A stretch of 14,368 nt of DNA from JANRKF01 sp964518725 (lineage in GTDB: Bacteria > Pseudomonadota > Alphaproteobacteria > Rickettsiales > SXRF01): contig CAZFKP010000035.1 of the NCBI GenBank assembly GCA_964518725.1, positions 1 to 14,368 on the forward strand, written 5' to 3'. Made by a program: the position numbers and the translations under genes. Below are positions 7,176 to 14,261 of this stretch, one piece after another. The notes beneath the pieces were generated by a model that was not told where the DNA came from, searched no databases, and saw only the letters and a program-made list of their open reading frames with translations. The stretch's first letter is position 1. Each line of letters starts with the position of its first letter.

Positions 7176-7567
7176 TGTTCCACGGCCTGAAACTCTACAC
7201 TGTCCATACCAAGCCCGGCAGCGGCATCACGCTTGCAAAGCCGGTGTTCCTGCGCGAAGGGTTTAATTGGGTGGCGTTTCTGCTCACGTTCCTGTGGGCG
7301 TTTTCTCAGCGCCTGTGGCTGTTCGGGCTGGCGATATTGGGCGCAAACTTTGCGGCGGCCTTTGCCTTGAAGCTTGGTGTGCTGAATCCAATTTCCGCCG
7401 GGCTGGTGCAGTTCGGGCTGCAGGTTATGGTCGGGTTCCATGCCAACGATGTGCTGCGGAGGCGCATGCAGAAGCAGGGCTATATTTTTCAGGACATCAC
7501 CAGTGGCGATTCGCTGTTGCGCGCTGAGCAGCGCTACTTCGACCGGCTGGTGGCCGCGGCGCCATGA
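7175..7567 (+). CDS. DUF2628 family membrane protein
   Basis: A 130-residue protein resembling the DUF2628 family, of unknown biochemical role. The N-terminal part (LKLYTVHTKPG at 5-15, then VFLREGFNWVAFLLTFLW at about 24-41) matches the usual start of such proteins. There are two or three hydrophobic segments (about 31-45, 47-66 and 75-88), then a soluble C-terminus containing HANDVLRRR at 89-97 and a region ending in LLRAEQRYFDRLV. It is embedded in the his operon: its ATG overlaps the hisB stop by one base, and its end overlaps hisH by ATGA. DUF2628 genes commonly sit between hisB and hisH in alphaproteobacteria, so linkage to histidine genes is known, but no link to the pathway itself has been established that I can name. 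Confidence 0.75.
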   Translation: MFHGLKLYTVHTKPGSGITLAKPVFLREGFNWVAFLLTFLWAFSQRLWLFGLAILGANFAAAFALKLGVLNPISAGLVQFGLQVMVGFHANDVLRRRMQKQGYIFQDITSGDSLLRAEQRYFDRLVAAAP

Positions 7568-8184
7568 CAGTTGCCATCATCGATTACGGTTCCGGAAACC
7601 TTCGCTCTGTAGCAAAAGCATTCGAGCATGTGGCGGGCGGTAAAAAGATTCTTGTCACCAATAGTGCAAAAGAACTAGCTGCCGTTGATCGCATCGTACT
7701 CCCCGGCGTCGGCGCCTATGGCGACTGCATGCGAGGGCTTTTGGCGCTTCCCGGCATGGTCGAAGCGCTGAACGAGCAGGTGCTTCAGAAGAAGAAAAAC
7801 TTCCTTGGTATTTGTGTGGGCATGCAGCTCATCTTTGAGCGCGGGTTTGAGCATGGCGAGCATCAAGGGCTTGGCTGGTTCCCGGGGGCGGTGGTGAAGC
7901 TTGCGCCTTCCGATGCGTCGCTTAAAATTCCCCATATGGGCTGGAACAATCTCACGGTGATGCGCGATCACCCGATTATGCGCGGTGTTGCGGACGGAGA
8001 ACATGCCTATTTCGTGCACAGTTATCACGCACAGGCGGTGGCACCGCACATCATTGCGACGGCGGATTATGGCGGGGCGGTGGCCGCCATTGTCGGGCGC
8101 GATCATATGGTCGGCGCGCAATTCCATCCGGAAAAAAGCCAGAAAACGGGGCTTGCAATATTGCAGAATTTCCTGCGTATGTAG
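7564..8184 (+). CDS. hisH: Imidazole glycerol phosphate synthase, glutaminase subunit HisH
   Basis: Class I glutamine amidotransferase that releases ammonia from glutamine and channels it to HisF, which forms imidazole glycerol phosphate and AICAR. The 206-residue product begins TVAIIDYGSGNLRSVAKAF, diagnostic of HisH. The catalytic triad is complete: the nucleophile C84 in GICVGMQL, and H188 and E190 in QFHPEKSQ. PGVGAY at 47-52, the oxyanion region, and HMGWN at 124-128 are also typical. The start overlaps the DUF2628 stop by ATGA. The partner gene hisF lies downstream, beyond a GNAT gene and hisA. After hisH there are 7 bases before the GNAT start. Confidence 0.97.
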   Translation: MTVAIIDYGSGNLRSVAKAFEHVAGGKKILVTNSAKELAAVDRIVLPGVGAYGDCMRGLLALPGMVEALNEQVLQKKKNFLGICVGMQLIFERGFEHGEHQGLGWFPGAVVKLAPSDASLKIPHMGWNNLTVMRDHPIMRGVADGEHAYFVHSYHAQAVAPHIIATADYGGAVAAIVGRDHMVGAQFHPEKSQKTGLAILQNFLRM

Positions 8185-8191
8185 AGGCATC

Positions 8192-8725
8192 ATGACTGTT
8201 CGCGTCGAGAAGCTAACTGAATTCCGCCACGCCGACCTCACTGAGCTGGTGCAGGCGACCGAGGATGCGATCCGCGACGGTATCGGCTTTAACTGGATGC
8301 TGCCGCCGGGGCATGACATTCTTGAGAAATACTGGAGCGGCGTGCTGGTGGTGCCGGATCGGGTGCTATTTGTTGGCAGGCTGGATGGTGCGCTGGCTGG
8401 GAGCATCCAACTTGTGAAGCCCGGCATCAGCAAGGAAACATCCTCGTTTGGCGCTTCGCTTGATGCCCATTTTGTCGCTCCCTGGGCGCGCGGGCACGGC
8501 ATGGCCAAGCTATTGCTGGAGGCGGCCGAACGTGAGGCGCGGGCGCAGGGCTTTTCGGTGCTCAAGCTTAGTGTGCGCGAAACGCAGGAGGCGGCGATTT
8601 CGCTCTATGAAGAAATGAATTACATTCGTTGGGGCACACTGCCCACCTACGAATATGTCGGCGCGCAGATGATCGCGGGACATTTTTATTACAAGAATCT
8701 GGAGCCGATTACGAGTTTGATATGA
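8192..8725 (+). CDS. GNAT family N-acetyltransferase
   Basis: Predicted acetyl-CoA-dependent N-acetyltransferase with unknown acceptor. The 177-residue product shows the GNAT core: a beta-strand pair around VLFVGRLDGALAGSIQLV (58-75), the acetyl-CoA pyrophosphate loop VAPWARGHGMAKLLLEAAE (95-113, matching the R/Q-x-x-G-x-G/A pattern as RGHGMA), LKLSVRET at 124-131, and AISLYEEMNYIRWG at 135-148, the usual C-terminal motif B with the conserved Tyr. The ATG at 8192 is the likely start; the same frame is open further upstream but runs antiparallel to no signal and overlaps hisH. The gene lies between hisH and hisA and overlaps hisA by ATGA, so it is coupled to histidine enzymes. Acceptor could be a small metabolite or a protein; the sequence does not decide. 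Confidence 0.88.
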   Translation: MTVRVEKLTEFRHADLTELVQATEDAIRDGIGFNWMLPPGHDILEKYWSGVLVVPDRVLFVGRLDGALAGSIQLVKPGISKETSSFGASLDAHFVAPWARGHGMAKLLLEAAEREARAQGFSVLKLSVRETQEAAISLYEEMNYIRWGTLPTYEYVGAQMIAGHFYYKNLEPITSLI

Positions 8726-9441
8726 TTCTCTACCCTGCCATTGATTTGAAAGACAACCAGTGCGTGCGGCTGTTGCGCGGCGCGATGGATCAGGCGACCG
8801 TGTTTTCCAAAACACCTGCCGAGCAGGCGGCCGAATTTGAAGCCATGGGGTTCGAGTGGCTGCATGTGGTGGATTTGAATGGCGCCTTCGAGGGCAAGCC
8901 GGTCAACAGGTCGGCGGTAAAGTCAATCCTTGAGGCGGTCGCGATGCCGGTGCAGCTCGGCGGTGGGCTTCGCAACATGCAAATGATTTCCGACTGGCTG
9001 GAGGCCGGCGTGAGCCGGGTGATCCTCGGCACGGTGGCGCTCAAGAACCCGATGCTGGTCAAAGAGGCGTGCCGTATTTTCCCCGGCCAGATCGCGGTCG
9101 GGATCGATGCGAAGGATGGCTATGTCGCCGTCAATGGCTGGGCAGAGATTTCCGGGAAGAAAGCGGCCGATGTTGCGTTGCAGTTTGAGGATGCGGGTGT
9201 GGCGGCCATCATCTATACTGACATCAGCAAAGATGGCGCGATGGAGGGGCCGAACGTGGCGGAAACCGTTTCGCTGGCGGAACAGATTTCCATTCCGATA
9301 ATTGCGTCGGGTGGTATCAGCGGTAATGCGGATATCGCCGCTTACAAGCAGCATGAGCTGGCGGGCGTTTCCGGCGTCATTATCGGCCGGGCGCTGTATG
9401 ACGGCAAGATCGATGTCAGCGAAGCGCTGAAGCAATGCTAA
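8722..9441 (+). CDS. hisA: ProFAR isomerase HisA
   Basis: Converts the ProFAR aminoaldose to the PRFAR ketose in histidine synthesis, through an Amadori rearrangement on a (beta-alpha)8 barrel. The 239-residue product starts ILYPAIDLKDNQCVRLLRG. The two catalytic aspartates are visible: D8 in AIDLK and D129 in GIDAKDG. Phosphate-binding half-barrel motifs are QLGGGLR at 78-84 and IIASGGIS at 193-200, and YTDISKDG lies at 165-172. The start at 8722 is preferred over an in-frame ATG at 8629, because the family begins at this Met and the ATG overlaps the GNAT stop as ATGA. The stop overlaps the hisF start by 7 bases. The PriA-type (HisA/TrpF dual) function cannot be judged from sequence alone. 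Confidence 0.97.
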   Translation: MILYPAIDLKDNQCVRLLRGAMDQATVFSKTPAEQAAEFEAMGFEWLHVVDLNGAFEGKPVNRSAVKSILEAVAMPVQLGGGLRNMQMISDWLEAGVSRVILGTVALKNPMLVKEACRIFPGQIAVGIDAKDGYVAVNGWAEISGKKAADVALQFEDAGVAAIIYTDISKDGAMEGPNVAETVSLAEQISIPIIASGGISGNADIAAYKQHELAGVSGVIIGRALYDGKIDVSEALKQC

Positions 9442-10199
9442 AGACCCGTATCATCCCCTGCCTTGATGTGAAGAATGGCCGCGTGGTCAAGGGTGTAAAC
9501 TTTGTGGAATTAATCGATGCGGGCGATCCGGTCGAACAGGCGAAACTCTATGATGCGAGCGGTGCGGATGAGCTGTGTTTCCTCGATATCACGGCATCTT
9601 CCGATAATCGCGGCATTCTCTATGATGTGATTTCGCGGGTGGCGGAGGCGTGCTTCATGCCGCTCACCGTCGGCGGTGGCGTGCGATCGTTGGAGGACAT
9701 TCGCAACTTATTGCTGGCCGGAGCTGACAAGGTATCTATCAACACCGAGGCGGTGAAGCGCCCGGAATTCGTGCGCGAGGCGGCGGAAAAATTCGGCAAC
9801 CAGTGCATTGTGGTGGCGATGGATGCGAAGCGGGCGGATAATGGCGAATATGAAATTTTCACCCATGGAGGCAGGAACGCTACCGGCATTAATGCCGTGA
9901 AATGGGCGAAACAAATGGAAACCTACGGCGCGGGCGAGATACTGCTGACGTCGATGGATCGCGACGGTACTAAAATGGGGGTGGATGTGGCGCTGACCCG
10001 GGCGGTGTCCGAGGCGGTGCCGATTCCGGTGATTGCGTCGGGCGGAATTGGCGAGCTTTCGCATTTCGTGCAGGCGGTGAAAGAGGGCAAGGCGGACGCC
10101 GTGCTTGCCGCGTCGGTTTTCCATTTCGGCACGTTTTCCGTGGCGCAGGCAAAAGCTTCTATGCAAGCGGCGGGCATTGCGGTAAGGATGGAGTCATGA
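9435..10199 (+). CDS. hisF: Imidazole glycerol phosphate synthase, cyclase subunit HisF
   Basis: Cyclase half of the HisHF complex: uses ammonia from HisH to cleave and cyclise PRFAR to imidazole glycerol phosphate and AICAR, which links the pathway to purine synthesis. The 254-residue (beta-alpha)8-barrel protein starts LKTRIIPCLDVKNGRVVKGVN. Catalytic D11 (PCLDVKNG) and D130 (VAMDAKR) are both present, with LTVGGGVRS at 77-85, the THGGRNATG loop, SMDRDGTKMG and VIASGGIG giving the usual phosphate and substrate contacts. It overlaps hisA by 7 bases at its start and hisE by 4 (ATGA) at its end. Length and motif order are normal. Confidence 0.98.
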   Translation: MLKTRIIPCLDVKNGRVVKGVNFVELIDAGDPVEQAKLYDASGADELCFLDITASSDNRGILYDVISRVAEACFMPLTVGGGVRSLEDIRNLLLAGADKVSINTEAVKRPEFVREAAEKFGNQCIVVAMDAKRADNGEYEIFTHGGRNATGINAVKWAKQMETYGAGEILLTSMDRDGTKMGVDVALTRAVSEAVPIPVIASGGIGELSHFVQAVKEGKADAVLAASVFHFGTFSVAQAKASMQAAGIAVRMES

Positions 10200-10519
10200 G
10201 CGATATCCTGACCAAACTGGAAGCGATTGTGGAGCAGCGCCGGAGCGCGGATCCCGACATGTCGTACATTGCCAAGCGGCTCAAGCAGGGCACCGAGAAG
10301 ATAGCCCAGAAATTCGGCGAGGAGTCGGTGGAGACTGTGATCGCCGCGATGACGCGCGACAAGAAAGAAATCGTGAATGAAAGCGCGGATATGCTGTTTC
10401 ACTGGCTGATGTTGATCAATGACGGCGGCGTGAGTGTCGCCGAAGTAATGGATGAATTGGCGCGCCGCGAGGGCACCTCCGGGCTCGATGAAAAAGCACG
10501 CCGTAACATAAAGGAATAA
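10196..10519 (+). CDS. hisE: Phosphoribosyl-ATP pyrophosphatase HisE
   Basis: Hydrolyses phosphoribosyl-ATP to phosphoribosyl-AMP and pyrophosphate, the second step of histidine synthesis. The 107-residue product is an all-alpha MazG-like NTP pyrophosphatase with its metal-binding acidic residues in place: KFGEESVETVIAA at 39-51 (E42, E43 and E46) and NESADMLFHWLML at 61-73 (E62 and D65). It is a separate protein, not fused to HisI as in enterobacteria, and no hisI is present in the window. The ATG overlaps the hisF stop (ATGA). Its 3' end carries AAGGA at 10511-10515, which probably acts as the ribosome site for the next gene, 2 bases downstream. Confidence 0.96.
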   Translation: MSDILTKLEAIVEQRRSADPDMSYIAKRLKQGTEKIAQKFGEESVETVIAAMTRDKKEIVNESADMLFHWLMLINDGGVSVAEVMDELARREGTSGLDEKARRNIKE

Positions 10520-10521
10520 TC

Positions 10522-11109
10522 ATGACGACGATCACCCAGAAAGATATCGAAACCTTGTTCACCGAAGCGCATACCCATAATGTGTGGCTCGATAAGCCGG
10601 TGGAGGATGCCCTGTTGCAACGGGCGTACGATCTTGCGAAAATGTGCCCGACATCGGCCAATTGCCAGCCGATGCGGATTGTGTTCGTGCGCTCGAAGGA
10701 AGCGAAAGAAAAATTGCGGCCGTGCTTGGCGGCGGGCAATGTCGAAAAATCCATGACCGCGCCGGCGACTGCGATTATCGGTATGGACATGGAATTTTAT
10801 GAAAAATTGCCGGCGCTGTTTCCGCATGCTGATGCGCGGAGCTGGTTTGTCGGCAATGCCACACTGATCGAATCGACGGCGTTTCGCAACGGCTCACTGC
10901 AGGGCGCCTATTTCCTGCTGGCGCTTAGGGCGGTGGGGCTAGATACCGGTGCTATTTCGGGATTCGACAACGCGAAAGTCGACGCAACCTTCTTTGCCGG
11001 GACGCCGGTAAAATCCAACTTCATCATCAATATCGGCTATGGCGATGTGACGAAGCTGCATCCGCGCAATCCGCGCCCAGGCTTCAGCGAGACCTGCACG
11101 ATCCTATGA
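10522..11109 (+). CDS. rutE: RutE-like nitroreductase-family oxidoreductase (malonic semialdehyde reductase type)
   Basis: Predicted FMN-dependent NAD(P)H oxidoreductase of the nitroreductase superfamily, HadB/RutE subfamily. RutE in E. coli reduces malonic semialdehyde to 3-hydroxypropionate in pyrimidine catabolism. The 195-residue product matches RutE along its whole length: TLFTEAHTHNVW (about 11-22), CPTSANCQPMRIVFVRS (41-57), EKSMTAPATAIIGMD, LFPHADARSWF, ETAFRN-like STAFRNGSLQGAYFLLA, AVGLDTGAISGFD and INIGYGD. The start is 2 bases after hisE, with AAGGA about 6 bases upstream, and the end overlaps hinT by ATGA. No other rut genes are present, so pyrimidine degradation is not supported by context. 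A more general role, such as reducing reactive aldehydes, nitro compounds or quinones, is equally possible. Confidence 0.85.
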   Translation: MTTITQKDIETLFTEAHTHNVWLDKPVEDALLQRAYDLAKMCPTSANCQPMRIVFVRSKEAKEKLRPCLAAGNVEKSMTAPATAIIGMDMEFYEKLPALFPHADARSWFVGNATLIESTAFRNGSLQGAYFLLALRAVGLDTGAISGFDNAKVDATFFAGTPVKSNFIINIGYGDVTKLHPRNPRPGFSETCTIL

Positions 11110-11462
11110 TTTACGATCCGCAAAACATCTTCGCCAAAATCATTCGCGGCGATGTGCCCTGCAAGAAAGTATATGAGGATGAATTCGCATTTGCTTTCCA
11201 TGATATTAAGCCGGAGGCGCCGGTGCATGTGCTGGTGCTGCCCAAGGGCGAGTTTATTTCGTTCGATGATTTTACACAAAACGCTTCACCGGCATTGATG
11301 GCGGGGTTTTTTGCTGCCATCCAAAAAATTGCCACCGAACTTGGCGTGGTGGAATCCGGCTACCGTCTGATTACCAACCATGGCGCGGACGCATCGCAAA
11401 GCGTCTTCCATTTCCATATGCATATTCTTGCTGGCAAGCCGCTGGGGCATCTACTACCCTAG
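11106..11462 (+). CDS. hinT: HIT family protein, HinT-like purine nucleoside phosphoramidase
   Basis: Small cytoplasmic histidine-triad hydrolase; HinT proteins cleave adenosine phosphoramidates and acyl-adenylates. The 118-residue product begins YDPQNIFAKIIRGDVPCKKVYED, the standard HinT opening, has FHDIKPEAPVHVLVLPK at 31-47, and ends with the triad HFHMHI (H102, H104 and H106) after ASQSV, followed by LAGKPLGHLLP. The C-terminus stops shortly after the triad, as in other short HinT proteins. The start is in an ATGA overlap with the nitroreductase, and priA begins 4 bases after the stop, so it sits in the same transcript. The exact substrate cannot be read from sequence. Confidence 0.92.
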   Translation: MIYDPQNIFAKIIRGDVPCKKVYEDEFAFAFHDIKPEAPVHVLVLPKGEFISFDDFTQNASPALMAGFFAAIQKIATELGVVESGYRLITNHGADASQSVFHFHMHILAGKPLGHLLP

Positions 11463-11466
11463 GTGA

Positions 11467-13455
11467 ATGTCCGATCTCGCTGAAGTCCTTTTGCCCAATG
11501 CGCTCGACCACGGGTTCGATTACCGTGTGCCTGAAGGCGATATTCCCATCGGGGCGCTGGTCACGGTGCCGCTTTCCGGTAAGCAGACGCTGGGCGTGGT
11601 GTGGGGCGCGGGCAAGGGCGGGTTCGATGAGGCCAAGGTGAAACCCATCGTTGCCGTGCATGGTGAGTTCCCTCCCCTGAACGAAAATTTCCGCAAATTC
11701 CTTGGCTGGGCGGCATGGTATAACGGTGCGCCGCTGGGCAATGTCATCAAGATGGTGTTGCCCATTGCCGACATTGCGAAGCAGGGGCGCATCACGTCGG
11801 AGCATGTCCCATTGATTGCGGTGGATAATATTACGATACCGGAATTGTCCAAAAAACAGAACGATGCAGCCGATATGCTGGTGTCACGACTTGCCAAGGG
11901 GTTTTCGATCAGCCTGCTCGACGGGGTGACGGGATCGGGCAAAACCGAAGTCTATTTCACGGCGATTGCCAAGGAGCTTGCGCGCGATCCGGAGTCACAG
12001 GTGCTGGTGTTACTGCCGGAGATTGCGTTGTCGGTGCAGTGGCTGGCGCGGTTTGAGGAGCGGTTCGGTGTGGCGCCGGTGTTGTGGCATTCAAACGTGA
12101 CCCCGGCGCGGCGGCGGGCGGCGTGGCAGGCGATTGCCACCGGCCGGGCGCGGGTGGTGGTGGGTGCGCGTTCGGCGCTGTTTCTGCCTTACCCGAATTT
12201 ATCGCTGGTGGTGGTGGATGAGGAGCACGACCAATCCTACAAGCAGGAAGACGGGGTGATGTACCATGCGCGTGACATGGCGATTGCCCGCGCCCGCCAT
12301 GAGAATTTCCCGGTGGTGCTGGTGTCGGCAACGCCGTCGCTGGAGTCGGTGCACAATGTCCGGCTTGGGAAATTCAGCGAGGTCACGCTGCCGATGCGTC
12401 ATGCGGCGGCGCAGCTTCCGACAATCCATCTGCTTGACATGCGCGAGCAAAAACTGGAACGCGACAGTTTCATTTCACCCCCGCTGCGCGAGGCGATGGC
12501 AGAGACCATTGCCGAGGGGCATCAGGCGATGCTGTTCCTCAATCGTCGTGGCTATGCGCCGCTGGTGCTGTGTCGTCATTGCGGCCACCGGTTTGAATGC
12601 CCAAGCTGCACGAGCTGGATGGTGATGCACCAGAAAAAACATGGCGCCATGCTGCAGTGCCACCATTGCGATTACCACATTCCGCTGCCTGCCATCTGCC
12701 CGGAATGCAAGAGCGAGAATACGCTTCATGCCTGCGGGCCGGGGGTTGAGCGCATCTACGAGGAGGTGGCATCGTTCCTGCCGCAGGCGCGGGTTGAGCT
12801 GCTGGCCAGCGACAGTGCTACGGGTCAGGGTGAGCTATCGCGCATCATCGGGGCGATGGAGGCGGGTGAGGTGGATGTGCTGATCGGCACGCAGATGATT
12901 GCCAAAGGGCACCATTTCAGCGGCCTTGCAGTGGTCGGGGTGGTGGATGCGGATCTGGGGCTTGCCGGCGGGGACTTGCGGGCGGCGGAAAAAACCTACC
13001 AATTATTGCACCAGGTCTCCGGCCGCGCTGGGCGTGCGATGGTGCATGGGCATGTCTATTTGCAGAGTTACCTGCCCAGCCACCCGGTGATGCAGGCGCT
13101 GGCGAGCGGCGAGCGCGACGCTTTCTTTGCTGCCGAGTTGGAAGCGCGTAAAGTGGCCGACATGCCGCCCTTCTCGCGCCTTGCGGCACTCATCATCGAG
13201 GGTCATAAAGAGGAAGACGTCATCACGGTTGCTAAAAAACTCTCACAGCTCATCACTCACAACGCGCAACTCACCACCTACGGCCCCGCCCCTGCCCCGC
13301 TCTATTTGTTGCGTGGCAAATTCCGCATGCGTTTCCTGGTGAAGGCGGATCGCAATATCAACTTGCCCAACTATCTGCGCGGGTGGCTGGGAATGGTGAA
13401 AATCCCCCGTTCGGTGCGTGTCAAAATGGACATCGACCCGATGAGTTTCATGTAG
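11467..13455 (+). CDS. priA: Primosomal protein N', helicase PriA (short form)
   Basis: Superfamily 2 DNA helicase that recognises stalled or repaired replication forks and reloads the replisome. In order: an N-terminal 3'-end-binding domain (about 1-98), helicase lobe 1 with Walker A GVTGSGKT at 153-160, DEEH at 251-254 and SATPS at 287-291, a zinc-binding insert with eight cysteines (C369, C372, C378, C381, C398, C401, C411, C414), lobe 2 with VSGRAGRA at 517-524, and a C-terminal domain from about 560. The length is 662, shorter than the usual 700-740. The gap between the 3'-binding domain and the helicase is only about 30 residues, so the winged-helix domain appears missing. The start at 11467 is 4 bases after the hinT stop; no upstream in-frame start is needed. 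All motor motifs are intact, so it should be functional. Confidence 0.96.
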   Translation: MSDLAEVLLPNALDHGFDYRVPEGDIPIGALVTVPLSGKQTLGVVWGAGKGGFDEAKVKPIVAVHGEFPPLNENFRKFLGWAAWYNGAPLGNVIKMVLPIADIAKQGRITSEHVPLIAVDNITIPELSKKQNDAADMLVSRLAKGFSISLLDGVTGSGKTEVYFTAIAKELARDPESQVLVLLPEIALSVQWLARFEERFGVAPVLWHSNVTPARRRAAWQAIATGRARVVVGARSALFLPYPNLSLVVVDEEHDQSYKQEDGVMYHARDMAIARARHENFPVVLVSATPSLESVHNVRLGKFSEVTLPMRHAAAQLPTIHLLDMREQKLERDSFISPPLREAMAETIAEGHQAMLFLNRRGYAPLVLCRHCGHRFECPSCTSWMVMHQKKHGAMLQCHHCDYHIPLPAICPECKSENTLHACGPGVERIYEEVASFLPQARVELLASDSATGQGELSRIIGAMEAGEVDVLIGTQMIAKGHHFSGLAVVGVVDADLGLAGGDLRAAEKTYQLLHQVSGRAGRAMVHGHVYLQSYLPSHPVMQALASGERDAFFAAELEARKVADMPPFSRLAALIIEGHKEEDVITVAKKLSQLITHNAQLTTYGPAPAPLYLLRGKFRMRFLVKADRNINLPNYLRGWLGMVKIPRSVRVKMDIDPMSFM

Positions 13456-13487
13456 ACTACCGTATTAATAAATAGTAATAATGAGAC

Positions 13488-14261
13488 GTGGCGGGTTTAT
13501 TACAACATCTGGATGCGATGTCCGCATCTTTGCAGGGTGCGGCGGCGGGCGCCAGTGAGGTAGCTCTGCCGAGAATTGATGAGATTGGCGATTCTGCTAA
13601 CGTAATGGTTGCCTATGCCATCATTTGGGCGTTGAAAGAGGCTGGTGTCGAGGTTACGAGCCTTCAGGGTCTCGGTCGCCGCCACGATCAAATCGTTTCC
13701 AATATTGATCGCTATCGTATGGCGCATGAATTTAAAAAAAGCCGTTCGTTGACGCTGCAGTTTGCCTCCCCCTTTACCCCGGAACAGTGTGCGGCGACAA
13801 GATTCAATCTCGAAAGATTCAAGAAATTCGCCGGTAGTGGCTGGGTAATGGTGGATGCCGATCAGGCGCGGCAACATAAGTTGCGGAGCGAGCTTATGTG
13901 GCGGGAAATATGTGATCCATGGGCTATAAAGAGGGGAGAGAGCGTTTTGCCCCTGCCTACACTCGACGATATCCCTCTCCAGCCCTTCAAGTTAGTGAAA
14001 CCTCTTGGTGATACAAACCATATGCCGCATGAGATATTATTCCATTATCTTTATGAGGTGGCGACAGAGCAATATCCCGATAAGAAGGAATATCCCGAGA
14101 TACCAGACCAGAGGCTTTTTTACTTGGGCGCTCCGAATAATAGCTTTTGCTTGATGAATATGGATAATATGCAGGCACCGCTTGACCGGGCGGCGCGGCT
14201 GATCGGTGTTCCGCCGATGCTGCTCACGCGGAAATCGCCGGATCGTGAGCAGGGGATTTGA
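13488..14261 (+). CDS. Hypothetical protein, unrecognised, atypical codon use
   Basis: I do not recognise this 257-residue protein. It starts at GTG 13488, 32 bases after the priA stop; the leader is AT-rich (TATTAATAAATAG) and has only a weak ribosome site. ATG at 13518 (residue 11) is an alternative start. There is no signal peptide or membrane helix, so it is probably cytoplasmic. Residues 1-60 are small and hydrophobic-rich (AAAGASEVALPR, VMVAYAIIWALKEAGVEV); the middle has LGRRHDQIV, YRMAHEFKKSRSLTLQF and RFNLERFKKFAG; the C-terminal half is rich in Pro, Tyr and Asp (EQYPDKKEYPEIPDQR). Unlike its neighbours it uses AGA three times, AGG twice and ATA four times, which suggests acquired DNA or weak selection. 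The frame is open throughout with sensible composition, so it is likely real. Its function is unknown. Confidence 0.7.
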   Translation: MAGLLQHLDAMSASLQGAAAGASEVALPRIDEIGDSANVMVAYAIIWALKEAGVEVTSLQGLGRRHDQIVSNIDRYRMAHEFKKSRSLTLQFASPFTPEQCAATRFNLERFKKFAGSGWVMVDADQARQHKLRSELMWREICDPWAIKRGESVLPLPTLDDIPLQPFKLVKPLGDTNHMPHEILFHYLYEVATEQYPDKKEYPEIPDQRLFYLGAPNNSFCLMNMDNMQAPLDRAARLIGVPPMLLTRKSPDREQGI

